A stretch of DNA of 25,359 nucleotides from an uncultured Treponema sp. (GCA_945833725.1 CAMAFU010000002.1:1-25359); one strand, 5' to 3'; positions 14,829 to 22,536 are shown, numbered from the stretch's first letter. The notes: generated by a model not told the origin, from the sequence alone. Translations and numbers: made by a program.

Positions 14829-15501
14829 AGTTTTCTGCCTTGTTCTCTGGAATGTTATAGAAATTCGGAATTTCTATTTTAACAGAGACAGGCGAATTAT
14901 TAAAGTCCGGGCGGAAAACATCTATATCGGAAAAACCACCATAAAACGATGCCATATTTGTAGCCCTTATTACTTTCTGCCCTGCACCATTATTCTGCAC
15001 AGAATTATATTCTTCTTCAGAATCCTGAGAGCCCAGTACATTAACTATTTTTGTTTTATCAATATTGCCGTCTACAACCACCCGGTTTTCTGCCAGAGGC
15101 TTTATATGAGTTCTTGCAATAGCCTTAACTTCACCCACCTGCGATGTTTTGTTTTTTAAAGAAGCCGGCGCAACCATAACAGCAAAAACAGCCGCAGCGG
15201 CAGCAAAAGGAACAACCCAGCGGGAATGGAAAGAAACAGGTTTTCTTGATTCAGATCCTACATTTTTTGCATAATTCATTTTTGTCTGAAGCCGCTTAAA
15301 ACTTTCATCAAGGTAAGCATCCGGCAAATTAAAAGCCTCCTGCTCCCTCCTAAGAATTTTGGAAATACCAAGCATTTTTTCGTATTCCCTGCGGCAATCG
15401 CTGCAATTAAAAAGATGCTGTTCGTAATCTTTTACAAATTTTTCCGGCATTTCACCATCAATATAAACTGAAATAAGCTCTTTCTCAGGACAAGTAGACA
15501 T
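14815..15501 (-). CDS. Zinc-finger anti-sigma factor, membrane protein (228 aa)
   Basis: Probable anti-sigma factor for the ECF sigma gene just upstream. The cytoplasmic N-terminus is a ZAS-type zinc-binding helix bundle: C4, then H29-x3-C33-x2-C36 (EQHLFNCSDC). A membrane helix follows at about residues 100-120 (VVPFAAAAAVFAVMVAPAS), leaving a C-terminal extracytoplasmic region of about 105 residues with no domain I recognise. GGAGG five bases before the ATG at 15501 sets the start; a longer frame to 15540 lies inside the sigma gene. It overlaps the sigma gene end by 17 bases and the downstream TIG/transglutaminase-like gene by 14, which points to translational coupling and a fixed ratio. 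The signal that releases the sigma factor is unknown; the exported partner is a candidate sensor or output. Confidence 0.85.
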   Translation of the reverse strand: MSTCPEKELISVYIDGEMPEKFVKDYEQHLFNCSDCRREYEKMLGISKILRREQEAFNLPDAYLDESFKRLQTKMNYAKNVGSESRKPVSFHSRWVVPFAAAAAVFAVMVAPASLKNKTSQVGEVKAIARTHIKPLAENRVVVDGNIDKTKIVNVLGSQDSEEEYNSVQNNGAGQKVIRATNMASFYGGFSDIDVFRPDFNNSPVSVKIEIPNFYNIPENKAENFENR

Positions 15502-16039
15502 CTTCGCCTCCAATAAGTTTTTCCAGCTGTTCTCTGGCACGGAACATCCGGATTTTTACATTTCCTTCTGTAATGCCAAGAACTTTACCTATTTCTTTAT
15601 AATTAAGATCGCCATATTCCCTTAAAATAATAACTTCCCGTAAATTTTTAGATAATTTAGACAACGCCTCCGATGTAATTTTGCGGGTTTCTTTTTTAAG
15701 ATAATCTGTTTCACCGGAGGTTTGCTGCCTTTTGTCTTCGTAAAGAGCTTTACTGTACGCATTACGCTCTCTTGTTTTGCGCTTTGCATAATTTAGGGAA
15801 GCATTCTTTACAACGCGGATAAGCCAGAATTTAGCATCTTCCATGGAAGGAAAAACCATTCTCTTTTCTGTAGCCTTAATATAAGAATCGTGAACAAGGT
15901 CTTCTGCAGCATCTTCGTCATTTACAATGCGCCATGAAATTTTTAATAGGAGGATCATAGTTTCGTTATAAATCTGACGAAAATCTGCAGGATTCCCGGT
16001 GTCCAATATCTTGCTGCTATCCACAATATTACTAAACAC
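15485..16039 (-). CDS. ECF-type RNA polymerase sigma factor (184 aa)
   Basis: Extracytoplasmic-function sigma factor. Region 2 spans about 20-95 (ISWRIVNDEDAAEDLVHDSY, then AKFWLIRVVKNASLNYAKRK). Region 4 spans about 125-178, with the helix-turn-helix in LREYGDLNYKEIGKVLGITE and GNVKIRMFRAREQLEKL. No region 1 or 3, as expected. The start codon is a GTG at 16039 with GGGAG five bases upstream (16049-16045). It is the first gene of a three-gene operon with its anti-sigma factor and a TIG/transglutaminase-like envelope protein. From memory, T. pallidum has a sigma-24 gene (TP0092) in a similar neighbourhood. No convincing ECF promoter was identified upstream, since the only GGAAC sits in a repeat box that also occurs elsewhere. 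Confidence 0.93.
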   Translation of the reverse strand: MFSNIVDSSKILDTGNPADFRQIYNETMILLLKISWRIVNDEDAAEDLVHDSYIKATEKRMVFPSMEDAKFWLIRVVKNASLNYAKRKTRERNAYSKALYEDKRQQTSGETDYLKKETRKITSEALSKLSKNLREVIILREYGDLNYKEIGKVLGITEGNVKIRMFRAREQLEKLIGGEDVYLS

Positions 16040-16085
16040 TTTTTCTCCCGAAAGTTACAGTTTTTTTTATTTTTTTTTTAAATTC

Positions 16086-16182
16086 GGGGCTTCCGGCAGC
16101 AAAAGCTGCCGTCGGTTGTTCCAGGGTTCCGCTAAACGCTCCATTGGGCAAAGCCCAACAGCCTTCGGCTGCCCTTCCATAA
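16086..16182. repeat. Modular palindromic repeat (copy R2) between cysS and the sigma operon
   Basis: Box ggggcttc (16086), palindrome CGGCAGC-AAAA-GCTGCCG (16094-16111), constant box cagggttccgcta (from 16122, shared with 4695), then TTGGGC-AAA-GCCCAA (16144-16158) and CAGCC-TTC-GGCTG (16159-16171), which makes a C(TTCG)G loop. The order of boxes and palindromes is the same as in R1, but the palindrome arms differ. It occupies the 183-base gap downstream of cysS and upstream of the ECF sigma gene (both minus strand). A T-run follows cysS on the minus strand (16197-16190) without a clear stem. Confidence 0.78.
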
Positions 16183-16222
16183 CCTAAGCCAAAAAAAATC
16201 CTGCAAAATCAATCTGCCGATA

Positions 16223-17758
16223 TTAAGAATTTCTTTTCCAGACAGGTCCTGCAGGAGTATCTGTAACTGTAATACCTTTTGCCGTAAGAATTTCCCGAAT
16301 TTCATCGGCTCTTTTAAAATCTTTTGCTTTTTTTGCTTCCGTTCTTTCTGCAACAAGGGCATTAATTTCCTGAGCATCCTTATCATCAGAAGAATTTTCC
16401 TGTACCGCAACACTGGCACATATTTTTTCGCCGGCAATTTCCAGAGCATTTTCAATTACGCTTAAAGAAAGCACACTGTCCATAACAAAAATATCTGCCA
16501 AAGCCTGAGATGCCTTTATGCCTTTGCCGTTGGAAGCCTTCTGCATTGCAGCCAGTGCCATTGGAGTTGCAAGATCGTTTTCCAGCCCTTCTTTAAATTT
16601 CTGAATATTTTCGTCTTCGCCGTTTTCCAGAGCAATTTTCTGCAAAATATCTTTAAAGTTTTCTTTTGTTAAATTAATTTTTTCTTCCAGAGCGGCTTTT
16701 GAAATAAGTTTTGCCGTTCTTTCGTTAAGGGCATTCCTTCCGTTTTTTGCAGAATCCATGGCATCCCACGAAAAGAAAATCTGCTTGCGGTAATGTCCGC
16801 CTAAAAGGAAAAACCTGTAATCCAGAGCGCTGTAACCTCTGTCCAAAAGAGTCTGAAGACGAAGAAAATTTCCGGAAGACTTGGACATTTTGTTTCCGCC
16901 TTCAATAACAAGAAATTCGTTATGAAGCCAGTATTTTACCCACGGGCCTTTGCTTCTATCTTCTTCAGAAAAACTGCCTTCTGACTGAGCAATTTCGTTT
17001 GTATGGTGAACAGGAACATGGTCAATTCCGCCGGTATGAATATCTATGTGCTTTCCAAGATATTTCATGCTCATGGCAGAACATTCAATATGCCAGCCTG
17101 GATAACCTCTTCCCCACGGACTGTCCCATGTCATAGCCTGATCTTCAAATTTTGACTTTGTAAACCAGAGAACAAAATCGCTGGGATTGCGTTTATTTTC
17201 GTCGATAACGGAAACTTTTCGCCGGCCTGCTCCAGCCTTTAATTCATCAAGGTTAAGGCATGCCAGTTTTCCGTAGTCGGGATATGTCGAAATGTCAAAA
17301 TAAAGGTTTCCGCCGGCAGAATAAGTGTGTCCGTTTTCTTCCAGTTTTTTTATAAGCTGAATCATATCGTCAATATGTTCCGTAGCCTTGCATATTACAT
17401 CTGGATGACGGATATTAAGTGCATCAATGTCTTTCATAAATGCATCTGTGTAAAATTTTGCAACTTCCAGTACAGACTGATGCCTTTCTTCTGCTGTTTT
17501 TACCATTTTGTCTTTGCCGTCGTCTGCATCTCCGGTAAGATGACCCACATCTGTAATATTCATTACATGCTTAATGTCGTAGCCTAAATATGTAAGGGTT
17601 TTGTCCAGAATGTCCAGAAATACATAGGCCCGAAGATTACCGATATGTGCATAGTTATATACAGTAGGTCCGCAGCCGTAAAAACCCACATAACCAGGTG
17701 TTACAGGAATAAATTCTTCAACTTTGTGACCCATGGTATTGTATAATTTTAAACTCAT
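16223..17758 (-). CDS. cysS: Cysteinyl-tRNA synthetase (511 aa)
   Basis: Class I aminoacyl-tRNA synthetase that charges tRNA-Cys. The HIGH-type motif HIGN (38-41) follows GFYGCGPTVYNYA, whose C29 is one of the zinc ligands. GWHIECSAMSMKYLG and DIHTGGIDHVPVHHTNEIAQ supply the rest of the zinc site and the tRNA-binding region, and KMSKS is at 290-294. The C-terminal DALR-type helical domain (NGRNALNERTAKLI onward) and the short end AKDFKRADEIREILTAKG are typical. Length is slightly above the E. coli enzyme. The frame continues to 17812, but GAGG before the ATG at 17758 and the homology start choose 17758. It is divergent from murB, and the two promoters appear to overlap. Confidence 0.97.
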   Translation of the reverse strand: MSLKLYNTMGHKVEEFIPVTPGYVGFYGCGPTVYNYAHIGNLRAYVFLDILDKTLTYLGYDIKHVMNITDVGHLTGDADDGKDKMVKTAEERHQSVLEVAKFYTDAFMKDIDALNIRHPDVICKATEHIDDMIQLIKKLEENGHTYSAGGNLYFDISTYPDYGKLACLNLDELKAGAGRRKVSVIDENKRNPSDFVLWFTKSKFEDQAMTWDSPWGRGYPGWHIECSAMSMKYLGKHIDIHTGGIDHVPVHHTNEIAQSEGSFSEEDRSKGPWVKYWLHNEFLVIEGGNKMSKSSGNFLRLQTLLDRGYSALDYRFFLLGGHYRKQIFFSWDAMDSAKNGRNALNERTAKLISKAALEEKINLTKENFKDILQKIALENGEDENIQKFKEGLENDLATPMALAAMQKASNGKGIKASQALADIFVMDSVLSLSVIENALEIAGEKICASVAVQENSSDDKDAQEINALVAERTEAKKAKDFKRADEIREILTAKGITVTDTPAGPVWKRNS

Positions 17759-17789
17759 TGCTCTGCCTCTAAAATATTTTTTATTTACG

Positions 17790-17817
17790 GTAATATCCAA
17801 TGAAATTGCCATGTAAA
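17790..17817 (-). promoter_or_regulatory. Possible cysS promoter
   Basis: On the minus strand, TTTACA (17817-17812), a 16-base spacer and TATTAC (17795-17790) would start transcription near 17783 and give a short leader with the cysS ribosome-binding site. It overlaps the murB promoter on the other strand. Confidence 0.42.
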
Positions 17818-17829
17818 ATTTGATATAAT
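17800..17829 (+). promoter_or_regulatory. murB extended -10 promoter, probably giving a leaderless mRNA
   Basis: TG-A-TATAAT (17821-17829) is a consensus extended -10 box; ATGAAA (17800-17805) is a poor -35 at 18 bases. The -10 hexamer ends six bases before the murB ATG at 17836, so transcription should start at or within a base or two of that A. No Shine-Dalgarno sequence lies upstream. Confidence 0.62.
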
Positions 17830-17835
17830 TTGAAT

Positions 17836-18849
17836 ATGATTTTAAGTGAATTTGAGTTTCTGTTCAATAATAATGATTTTCAGGGCACTGTAAAAAAAAA
17901 TGAAAGCCTTTCAAAACATACAACGATTTGTGCCGGCGGCAAGGCAAATTTTTTTGTTGAACCGGAAAACACCGAAAGCCTTGTATATGCCGTAAAAAAA
18001 TTCCATGAACTTAAACTTAATTTTTTTGTTCTTGGGGGAGGAAGCAATGTTATTTTCAGCGAAAAAGGAACAGACATTGTTCTTTCCACAAGAAAACTTT
18101 CTGGAATTGATTTAATAAAAACTCCCGAAGCCGGTAATTTTATTCTTTCCGTGCAGGCAGGAACTTCCTGGGGAAAAATTTTGGATTTCTGCAAAAAAAA
18201 CAATCTTGGCGGGCTGGAACGATTTTCCGGGCTAAGCGGCACTGTTGGCGGTGCTGTTTTTATGAATGCCACATGCTTTTCTCTTTCTGTAAGTGATGTT
18301 TTAAAAGAAGTCTGCTACCTTGAAATTCCTTCCCTTTGCAAAAAAAACTATTCTTTTTGCAGCAGCGACTGGTCTTATAAAAAATCTTTTTTTAACACAA
18401 AAAATACTGGGGCGTTGCGGGGTGAAAACCAGGCAGAATTCCCCGCAGAGGGGGTAGCGGCCAACAAAGTGGACGCGCAGGGGGAGACTTCCCCCTCAAA
18501 AATAATTTTATCTGGAAATTTTAATGTTGTTTCTGGCTTTAACGAAAAAGAAGCTCAGGAAACTCTGGAAAAAAGAAAATCCATGGGGCATTTCCGCTCT
18601 CCCAGCGCCGGTTCTGCATTTAAAAACATTCCCGAAAAAAATCTTATTGCCGGCAAACTTATTGATGAATGTGGTCTTAAAGGTTTTTCTATTGGTGGAG
18701 CTCAAATTGCCCCCTGGCACGGAAATTTTTTTATAAATCCGCAGAATAAAGCTAACGGCAGCGATTTTTTTATGCTCAGGGATTTTGTAATAAAAACTGT
18801 AAAAGAAAAAACAGGAATTATTCTGGAACCGGAAATTATTTACATTTAA
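17836..18849 (+). CDS. murB: UDP-N-acetylenolpyruvoylglucosamine reductase, with in-frame repeat insertion (337 aa)
   Basis: FAD-dependent reductase that forms UDP-MurNAc in peptidoglycan synthesis. The N-terminal domain has NESLSKHTTICAGGKANFFV (22-41), the FAD loop LGGGSNVIFSEKG and GLERFSGLSGTVGGAVFMN. The catalytic serine is probably S260 in SPSAGSAFKN, and the acidic catalytic residue lies in the C-terminal LEPEI (E331 or E333). Between the substrate-binding stretch WSYKKSFFN and the beta-strand KIILSGNF, where family members have a short loop, residues of about 191-221 (TGALRGENQ through GETSPS) are encoded by a G/C-rich hairpin element at 18407-18497. The frame is intact and the flanking motifs are complete, so the enzyme is probably functional with an enlarged loop. 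The ATG at 17836 has no ribosome-binding site. Confidence 0.94.
   Translation: MILSEFEFLFNNNDFQGTVKKNESLSKHTTICAGGKANFFVEPENTESLVYAVKKFHELKLNFFVLGGGSNVIFSEKGTDIVLSTRKLSGIDLIKTPEAGNFILSVQAGTSWGKILDFCKKNNLGGLERFSGLSGTVGGAVFMNATCFSLSVSDVLKEVCYLEIPSLCKKNYSFCSSDWSYKKSFFNTKNTGALRGENQAEFPAEGVAANKVDAQGETSPSKIILSGNFNVVSGFNEKEAQETLEKRKSMGHFRSPSAGSAFKNIPEKNLIAGKLIDECGLKGFSIGGAQIAPWHGNFFINPQNKANGSDFFMLRDFVIKTVKEKTGIILEPEIIYI
18407..18497 (+). repeat. Hairpin repeat element inserted in frame inside murB
   Basis: About 91 bases, sharply richer in G and C than the flanking coding DNA. Two stems are visible: TGCGGGG (18416-18422) with CCCCGCA (18441-18447), and GGGGGA-GACT-TCCCCC (18480-18495). The second resembles GGGGGAA-AGCC-TTCCCCC in the spacer at 8076-8093. 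Its translation has no counterpart in the MurB family that I know. Confidence 0.72.
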
Positions 18850-18930
18850 TTTTGTACAGATAGCCTCGCAAAAAGTCTCTTCGTTAATTTTTTTTATAAT
18901 GAGTTTACTCTGTATATTTTTTTTCCGATA

Positions 18931-18959
18931 CTTACAATATAAAGTTCATTTGTTATAAT
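18931..18959 (+). promoter_or_regulatory. Promoter for the tandem cNMP-domain gene
   Basis: CTTACA (18931-18936), 17-base spacer, and TATAAT (18954-18959) preceded by TG at -14/-13 form an extended -10 promoter. The predicted start near 18966 leaves a leader of about 60 bases to the GTG start at 19026. The rest of the spacer, 18850-18930, is AT-rich with a weak TACAGA/TCTGTA inverted repeat and a T8 run that might end the murB transcript. Confidence 0.6.
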
Positions 18960-19025
18960 ATTCAGTGCGTGATTTTCGGACAGTTTAATTCCGGGTCAAA
19001 TTATGCATTCTGGCGGAGATATAAA

Positions 19026-20228
19026 GTGCTTCAGTTACAATTTGTCAGTTTTAGGGCCGGCTCCTACATTATTGTTGAGGGAAAAACTCAGAACGACCGT
19101 TTTTACATTATACAGAACGGCAAAGTGCGTATTCAGCGCCAAAACCAAATTCCCGGCATGTCGCCAGAAATTTTGGGGCAGGGTGATTTTATCGGCGTTA
19201 TTTCCTGCATGTCCAATCATTCTCAAATTGATACGGCCATTGCAATTTCTGATGTTGTATGTATTTCTGTTCCCAGAGACCAATATCCTGAACTTATCGA
19301 AAAAAACACTCCTGTAGCTATGAAAATTATCCGCACATTTGCAAACAGAATGCGGCAGATGAACGACACTTTGGTACAGGCAACACTTAACAATTCATCC
19401 ATTCAATCTTCCGAGCAGATTTTTAAAGTTGCACTTTATTACGATAAAATAAAGCAGCCGAACATTGCAATTTTTGCCTATTACCAGTACATCCGTGCCA
19501 ATCCAAAAGGCGATAATGTTATGGAAGCAAAAAAACGATTTATGGCGTTAAGAAATTCCAGCCGAGCCGTTTATTTTGAATCTAATCAGGATTTGCTGCG
19601 GGTATATCCAAAAAACACAATGATTTTTTCGGAAAACCAAAGCGGTGCCGACATGTTTATTATTCAGGAAGGCAAAGTTAAAATTTCAAAAATCGTCGAT
19701 GGAACGGAAGTTACTCTGGCAATCTTAAAAAAAGGCGATATGTTTGGTGAAATGGCTCTTTTAGAAAACAAACCACGCTCTGCCAGTGCCATTGCCGAAG
19801 AAGAATGTCGCCTTATGACAGTAAATAAATCTAACTTTAACCAGATGGTTTCTACACAGCCGCAACTTGTTGCCCGCCTTACAACAATGCTTGCAGAACG
19901 ACTTTTTGTAATGCAGAGGCAGCTGGCCAACAGCCTTATAAAATCGCCGCTGGAAAAAATGCTTGATATGCTGGCCCTTCAAGTTGAAAAATCAAAAATT
20001 ACTTTTGCCCAAAAAGGTAAAACTTCTTACCAGACAGATCTTACTGTTCAGGATATTGCAACAATGTGCGGGCTTACCCAGCAGGAACAAAAGCTGAACC
20101 TTTATTCCTTTATGAGCGATCCTCACATAAAAATCGTTCAGGATAAAATTTTTGTGCCGGACTGTCTTGAACTTATAAAACAGGCTGCTTTTTTCAGGAA
20201 GCAATCTACTATAAAAGCCTTTAACTAG
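19026..20228 (+). CDS. Tandem cyclic-nucleotide-binding-domain regulator with C-terminal helix-turn-helix-like region (400 aa)
   Basis: Two CRP-type beta-barrel domains with a linker. Domain 1 (about 5-110) has FRAGSYIIVEGK and FYIIQNGKVRI, but its phosphate-binding cassette is eroded: the usual FGE-x-x-L-x5-R-[ST]-A reads FIGVISCMSNHSQIDTA, without the Glu and Arg. Domain 2 (about 190-305) keeps it: MFGEMALLENKPRSASAIA. Between them a TPR-like helix pair (ALYYDKIKQPNIAIFAYYQY) is visible. The C-terminus (LTVQDIATMCGLTQQEQKLN) resembles a CRP-type helix-turn-helix. The start is taken as GTG 19026, with GGAG seven bases upstream and homology beginning at once; a GTG at 18969 is a weaker alternative. 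From memory T. pallidum has a similar two-domain protein. It probably couples a nucleotide signal to transcription; the ligand is unknown. Confidence 0.85.
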   Translation: MLQLQFVSFRAGSYIIVEGKTQNDRFYIIQNGKVRIQRQNQIPGMSPEILGQGDFIGVISCMSNHSQIDTAIAISDVVCISVPRDQYPELIEKNTPVAMKIIRTFANRMRQMNDTLVQATLNNSSIQSSEQIFKVALYYDKIKQPNIAIFAYYQYIRANPKGDNVMEAKKRFMALRNSSRAVYFESNQDLLRVYPKNTMIFSENQSGADMFIIQEGKVKISKIVDGTEVTLAILKKGDMFGEMALLENKPRSASAIAEEECRLMTVNKSNFNQMVSTQPQLVARLTTMLAERLFVMQRQLANSLIKSPLEKMLDMLALQVEKSKITFAQKGKTSYQTDLTVQDIATMCGLTQQEQKLNLYSFMSDPHIKIVQDKIFVPDCLELIKQAAFFRKQSTIKAFN

Positions 20229-20283
20229 TTTTTTTAATTTTACGGCTGGCAAACAAAAACTTTCGGCAAAAAGGAGATTTTCT

Positions 20284-20826
20284 TTGAAAAATACAGAAAT
20301 TAAAAAAAATCTTTTTCTCTGCATTTTTTTTATCTGTTCTTTCTGCGTTTTTTCTCTTCCTGCAGGATACGGAACTGTTAAGCTGGGAATGTCCGTAGAA
20401 GAAGTAAAAACTGAACTTAAAAAAAATTCTGACTTCGGGTACAGGGGCGACAGAGATGTAAGTCTTCTTCCTTCCACCAAAGAAACAATAATCGAAACAG
20501 ATGCCTCAAAAAATCCCTATTCGTTTTTTTCAAGATGCTGGTTTCAGTTTATTGACGGAAAACTTTTTTCCATTACGCTGAACCTTAACAAAGAAAAACT
20601 TGACTATTTCGGAATTTATTCTTCCCTTGCAAAAAAATACGGCACGCCGGCAGAAATTAACCCTTCCCTTGCAAAATGGAGCGATTCAAAAACCATAATG
20701 AGTCTGGAAAAACCCCTTACCTTAAAATACATTGATGCGCAAAAACTAAAGGCTCTGGAAGAAAAATCCGGAGTGCAGAAAACTTACGAAGAAAAGACCG
20801 TAGAAGATTTTCTCGACAGTCTTTAA
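20284..20826 (+). CDS. Exported protein of unknown function (180 aa)
   Basis: I do not recognise the family. The N-terminus is a signal peptide (KKNLFLCIFFICSFCVFSLP); the Cys residues in it are not in a convincing lipobox, so a soluble periplasmic protein is more likely. The mature part begins GYGTVKLGMSVEEVKTEL, a pattern often found at the start of small periplasmic proteins that carry a short amphipathic helix after a beta-strand, and ends in charged helices. The start codon is TTG at 20284, seven bases after AGGAG (20272-20276); no in-frame ATG is available nearby. It follows the cNMP-domain gene by 55 bases on the same strand and is convergent with the DUF192 gene ten bases away, with no clear terminator between them. 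Confidence 0.75.
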   Translation: MKNTEIKKNLFLCIFFICSFCVFSLPAGYGTVKLGMSVEEVKTELKKNSDFGYRGDRDVSLLPSTKETIIETDASKNPYSFFSRCWFQFIDGKLFSITLNLNKEKLDYFGIYSSLAKKYGTPAEINPSLAKWSDSKTIMSLEKPLTLKYIDAQKLKALEEKSGVQKTYEEKTVEDFLDSL

Positions 20827-20836
20827 AAAGGTGCAT

Positions 20837-21277
20837 TTACTTTTCCTTTGTTAAATAATCACCTTCTTTTATGCCTTCTTTTTTAAACCACCCCTGCGGA
20901 ACTTCCAGAGCGTAGCGGACACTTGTTGTACTTGAAACAGAGGCAAGGGAATATGGTGTCATTTGAAATATATCGCGGATTTTTCCGTTGCTGTCTATAA
21001 AGGCTATGGAAAGAGGATGAGGAGTGTTTTTCATCCAAAAACTTAAAATTTGATCCTTTTCAAAAACAAAAATCATTCCGGTACCATCGGGAATATATTT
21101 CCGCTCCATAAACCCGCGGTTTCTCTGTTCAGCAGTTTTTGCCACTTCCACCTTTACAGGAACTTTTGTTCCATCCTGACGGCATATATATATTTTTTCT
21201 ACAGGAAGTTTCTGTGCACAGCCGGAAAAGGAAAAACATAAAACAGCAAGAATGAAAAAAAATTTTTTCAGTTTCAT
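20837..21277 (-). CDS. DUF192-family lipoprotein (146 aa)
   Basis: Small envelope protein of the DUF192 family, whose biochemical role is not established. The signal peptide FFFILAVLCFSFSGC ends in a good lipobox (C20). The domain features are clear: EQRNRGFMERKYIPDGTGMIFVF, then FWMKNTPHPLSIAFIDSNGKI, then YALEVPQGWFKKEGIKEGD. Length is usual for an exported single-domain member. AAGGAG lies nine bases before the ATG. It is the last of the minus-strand row that begins with the diguanylate cyclase, 48 bases after the TPR gene. Confidence 0.9.
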   Translation of the reverse strand: MKLKKFFFILAVLCFSFSGCAQKLPVEKIYICRQDGTKVPVKVEVAKTAEQRNRGFMERKYIPDGTGMIFVFEKDQILSFWMKNTPHPLSIAFIDSNGKIRDIFQMTPYSLASVSSTTSVRYALEVPQGWFKKEGIKEGDYLTKEK

Positions 21278-21325
21278 TTTAAGTTTCTCCTTATATCCGG
21301 CATTAAAATTTTCCAGTTTGATTTT

Positions 21326-22471
21326 TTACACATCAAGATTTTGAAGTTCTAACGCTGCAATTTTATCGTCCGGGTCATACTCCAGCACTGTCTGAAAATA
21401 ACTGGCTGCAAGAGAAGGATCGCCTTGTTTTAAGGCAACATACCCCAGATTTGAAATGATTTTTGTATTTTCCGGTTCCATTGAAAGAGCCTGTAACAAA
21501 TATTTTTTTGCTTCGTCTGTAAGGTTCTGTTCCATGCAGCAGATTGCAAGTTCGTTGTAAGTGTCGGCTGTTTTGCCGCCTTCAAGAGAAAGAGCTTTTT
21601 CAAATGCCTTTAAAGCCTCTTCAAACCTGCCAGCCTTTCGTAACCCCCAGCCCAGCATAAACCACGCATTCCATACATGAGGATTTTTTGTAATAAAAAG
21701 CCTTATTTCTTCCAGACCTTCTTCAACCTTGTCGCTGTCAATCAATCTGTAGGCTGCCGAAAAATGTTCATCTTCCAGACTTCTGTTGGCAATGTCATTA
21801 AGAATTTCCTGGGCTCTGTTTTTTTTGTATACACCGTTTTCGCCCATATCTTCGTCGGACTCTTCGCAAGTTAAGGCAAGATATGTTTCAAAAACACTTT
21901 TTGCTTCGACAAAATTTCGCTTTTTAAGATAGAAAAATCCTGCATTAAAAAAAGCATCCGGTACGGCAGGTTCTGCATCCATGGCCTGTTTATAATAAAA
22001 AAGTGCTTCTTCGTCGCAGGCGTCGGCATCGTCTGTAAGACCGGACTGCCGGTAAAAATCACCTCTTTGATCCAAAAAAAGAGCTGTATTCAAAACCGTT
22101 GCAATGTCTTCCGGGTCGAATCCCCTTAACGACGCAAAAATTTCTTCTGCCAGTTCAAAATCTTCGTTCTTTGTTTTTAAAATGGCAGCTTCCGTTAATT
22201 CAGCTTTTAAATTAGGACGGGCTTTTTTTAAAAGTGACCGGTAATAGAGAATGTTTTTATTGTCGGAATCGTAAGCCATAACTGTAAGAAGACCGGCAAG
22301 AATCTGCTCTTCTGTAAGTTCGGCCATGTTAAAAGTTCCGGGAGCATCCTTATCTTTTTTTTGAACGGGCAGTGGAATTGAAGGATCAATATGCATTGCC
22401 TGCTCAGAGAATTTAAAGTCTTCTCCCAAAGTAATAAAATAAACTGTATCCAGTGGACTATTCTGTTTCAT
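21326..22471 (-). CDS. Tetratricopeptide-repeat protein (381 aa)
   Basis: Protein-interaction scaffold made largely of TPR helical hairpins. Recognisable units include DAFFNAGFFYLKKRNFVEAK at about 170-195, NAWFMLGWGLRKAGRFEEAL near 265, YNELAICCMEQNLTDEAKKY near 305 and SNLGYVALKQGDPSLAASYF near 345, with canonical W/L-G-Y-A-P positions. The first 50 residues are not TPR. No signal peptide or membrane helix is visible, so it is probably cytoplasmic. An in-frame ATG at 22498 lacks a ribosome-binding site, while AGGA seven bases before the ATG at 22471 favours the shorter form. It lies 65 bases downstream of the PilZ gene on the same strand. From memory T. pallidum has a TPR gene (TP0095) near pta, and this may be its counterpart. 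Confidence 0.88.
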   Translation of the reverse strand: MKQNSPLDTVYFITLGEDFKFSEQAMHIDPSIPLPVQKKDKDAPGTFNMAELTEEQILAGLLTVMAYDSDNKNILYYRSLLKKARPNLKAELTEAAILKTKNEDFELAEEIFASLRGFDPEDIATVLNTALFLDQRGDFYRQSGLTDDADACDEEALFYYKQAMDAEPAVPDAFFNAGFFYLKKRNFVEAKSVFETYLALTCEESDEDMGENGVYKKNRAQEILNDIANRSLEDEHFSAAYRLIDSDKVEEGLEEIRLFITKNPHVWNAWFMLGWGLRKAGRFEEALKAFEKALSLEGGKTADTYNELAICCMEQNLTDEAKKYLLQALSMEPENTKIISNLGYVALKQGDPSLAASYFQTVLEYDPDDKIAALELQNLDV

Positions 22472-22536
22472 AAAATTTTCCTGACAAAATGCGGGCATAA
22501 AAAGTTTTAATTTTTTGCTGCAATTTTTTTTTGATT

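Noticed and set aside
16119..16140. GGAAC (minus strand) as an ECF -35 box for autoregulation of the sigma gene
   Set aside because: It lies in a constant box of the repeat family that also occurs at 4695, where no sigma gene is present, so the match is probably fortuitous.
18895..18900. Second TATAAT upstream of the cNMP-domain gene
   Set aside because: It has no acceptable -35 box and no TG extension, while the one at 18954-18959 has both.
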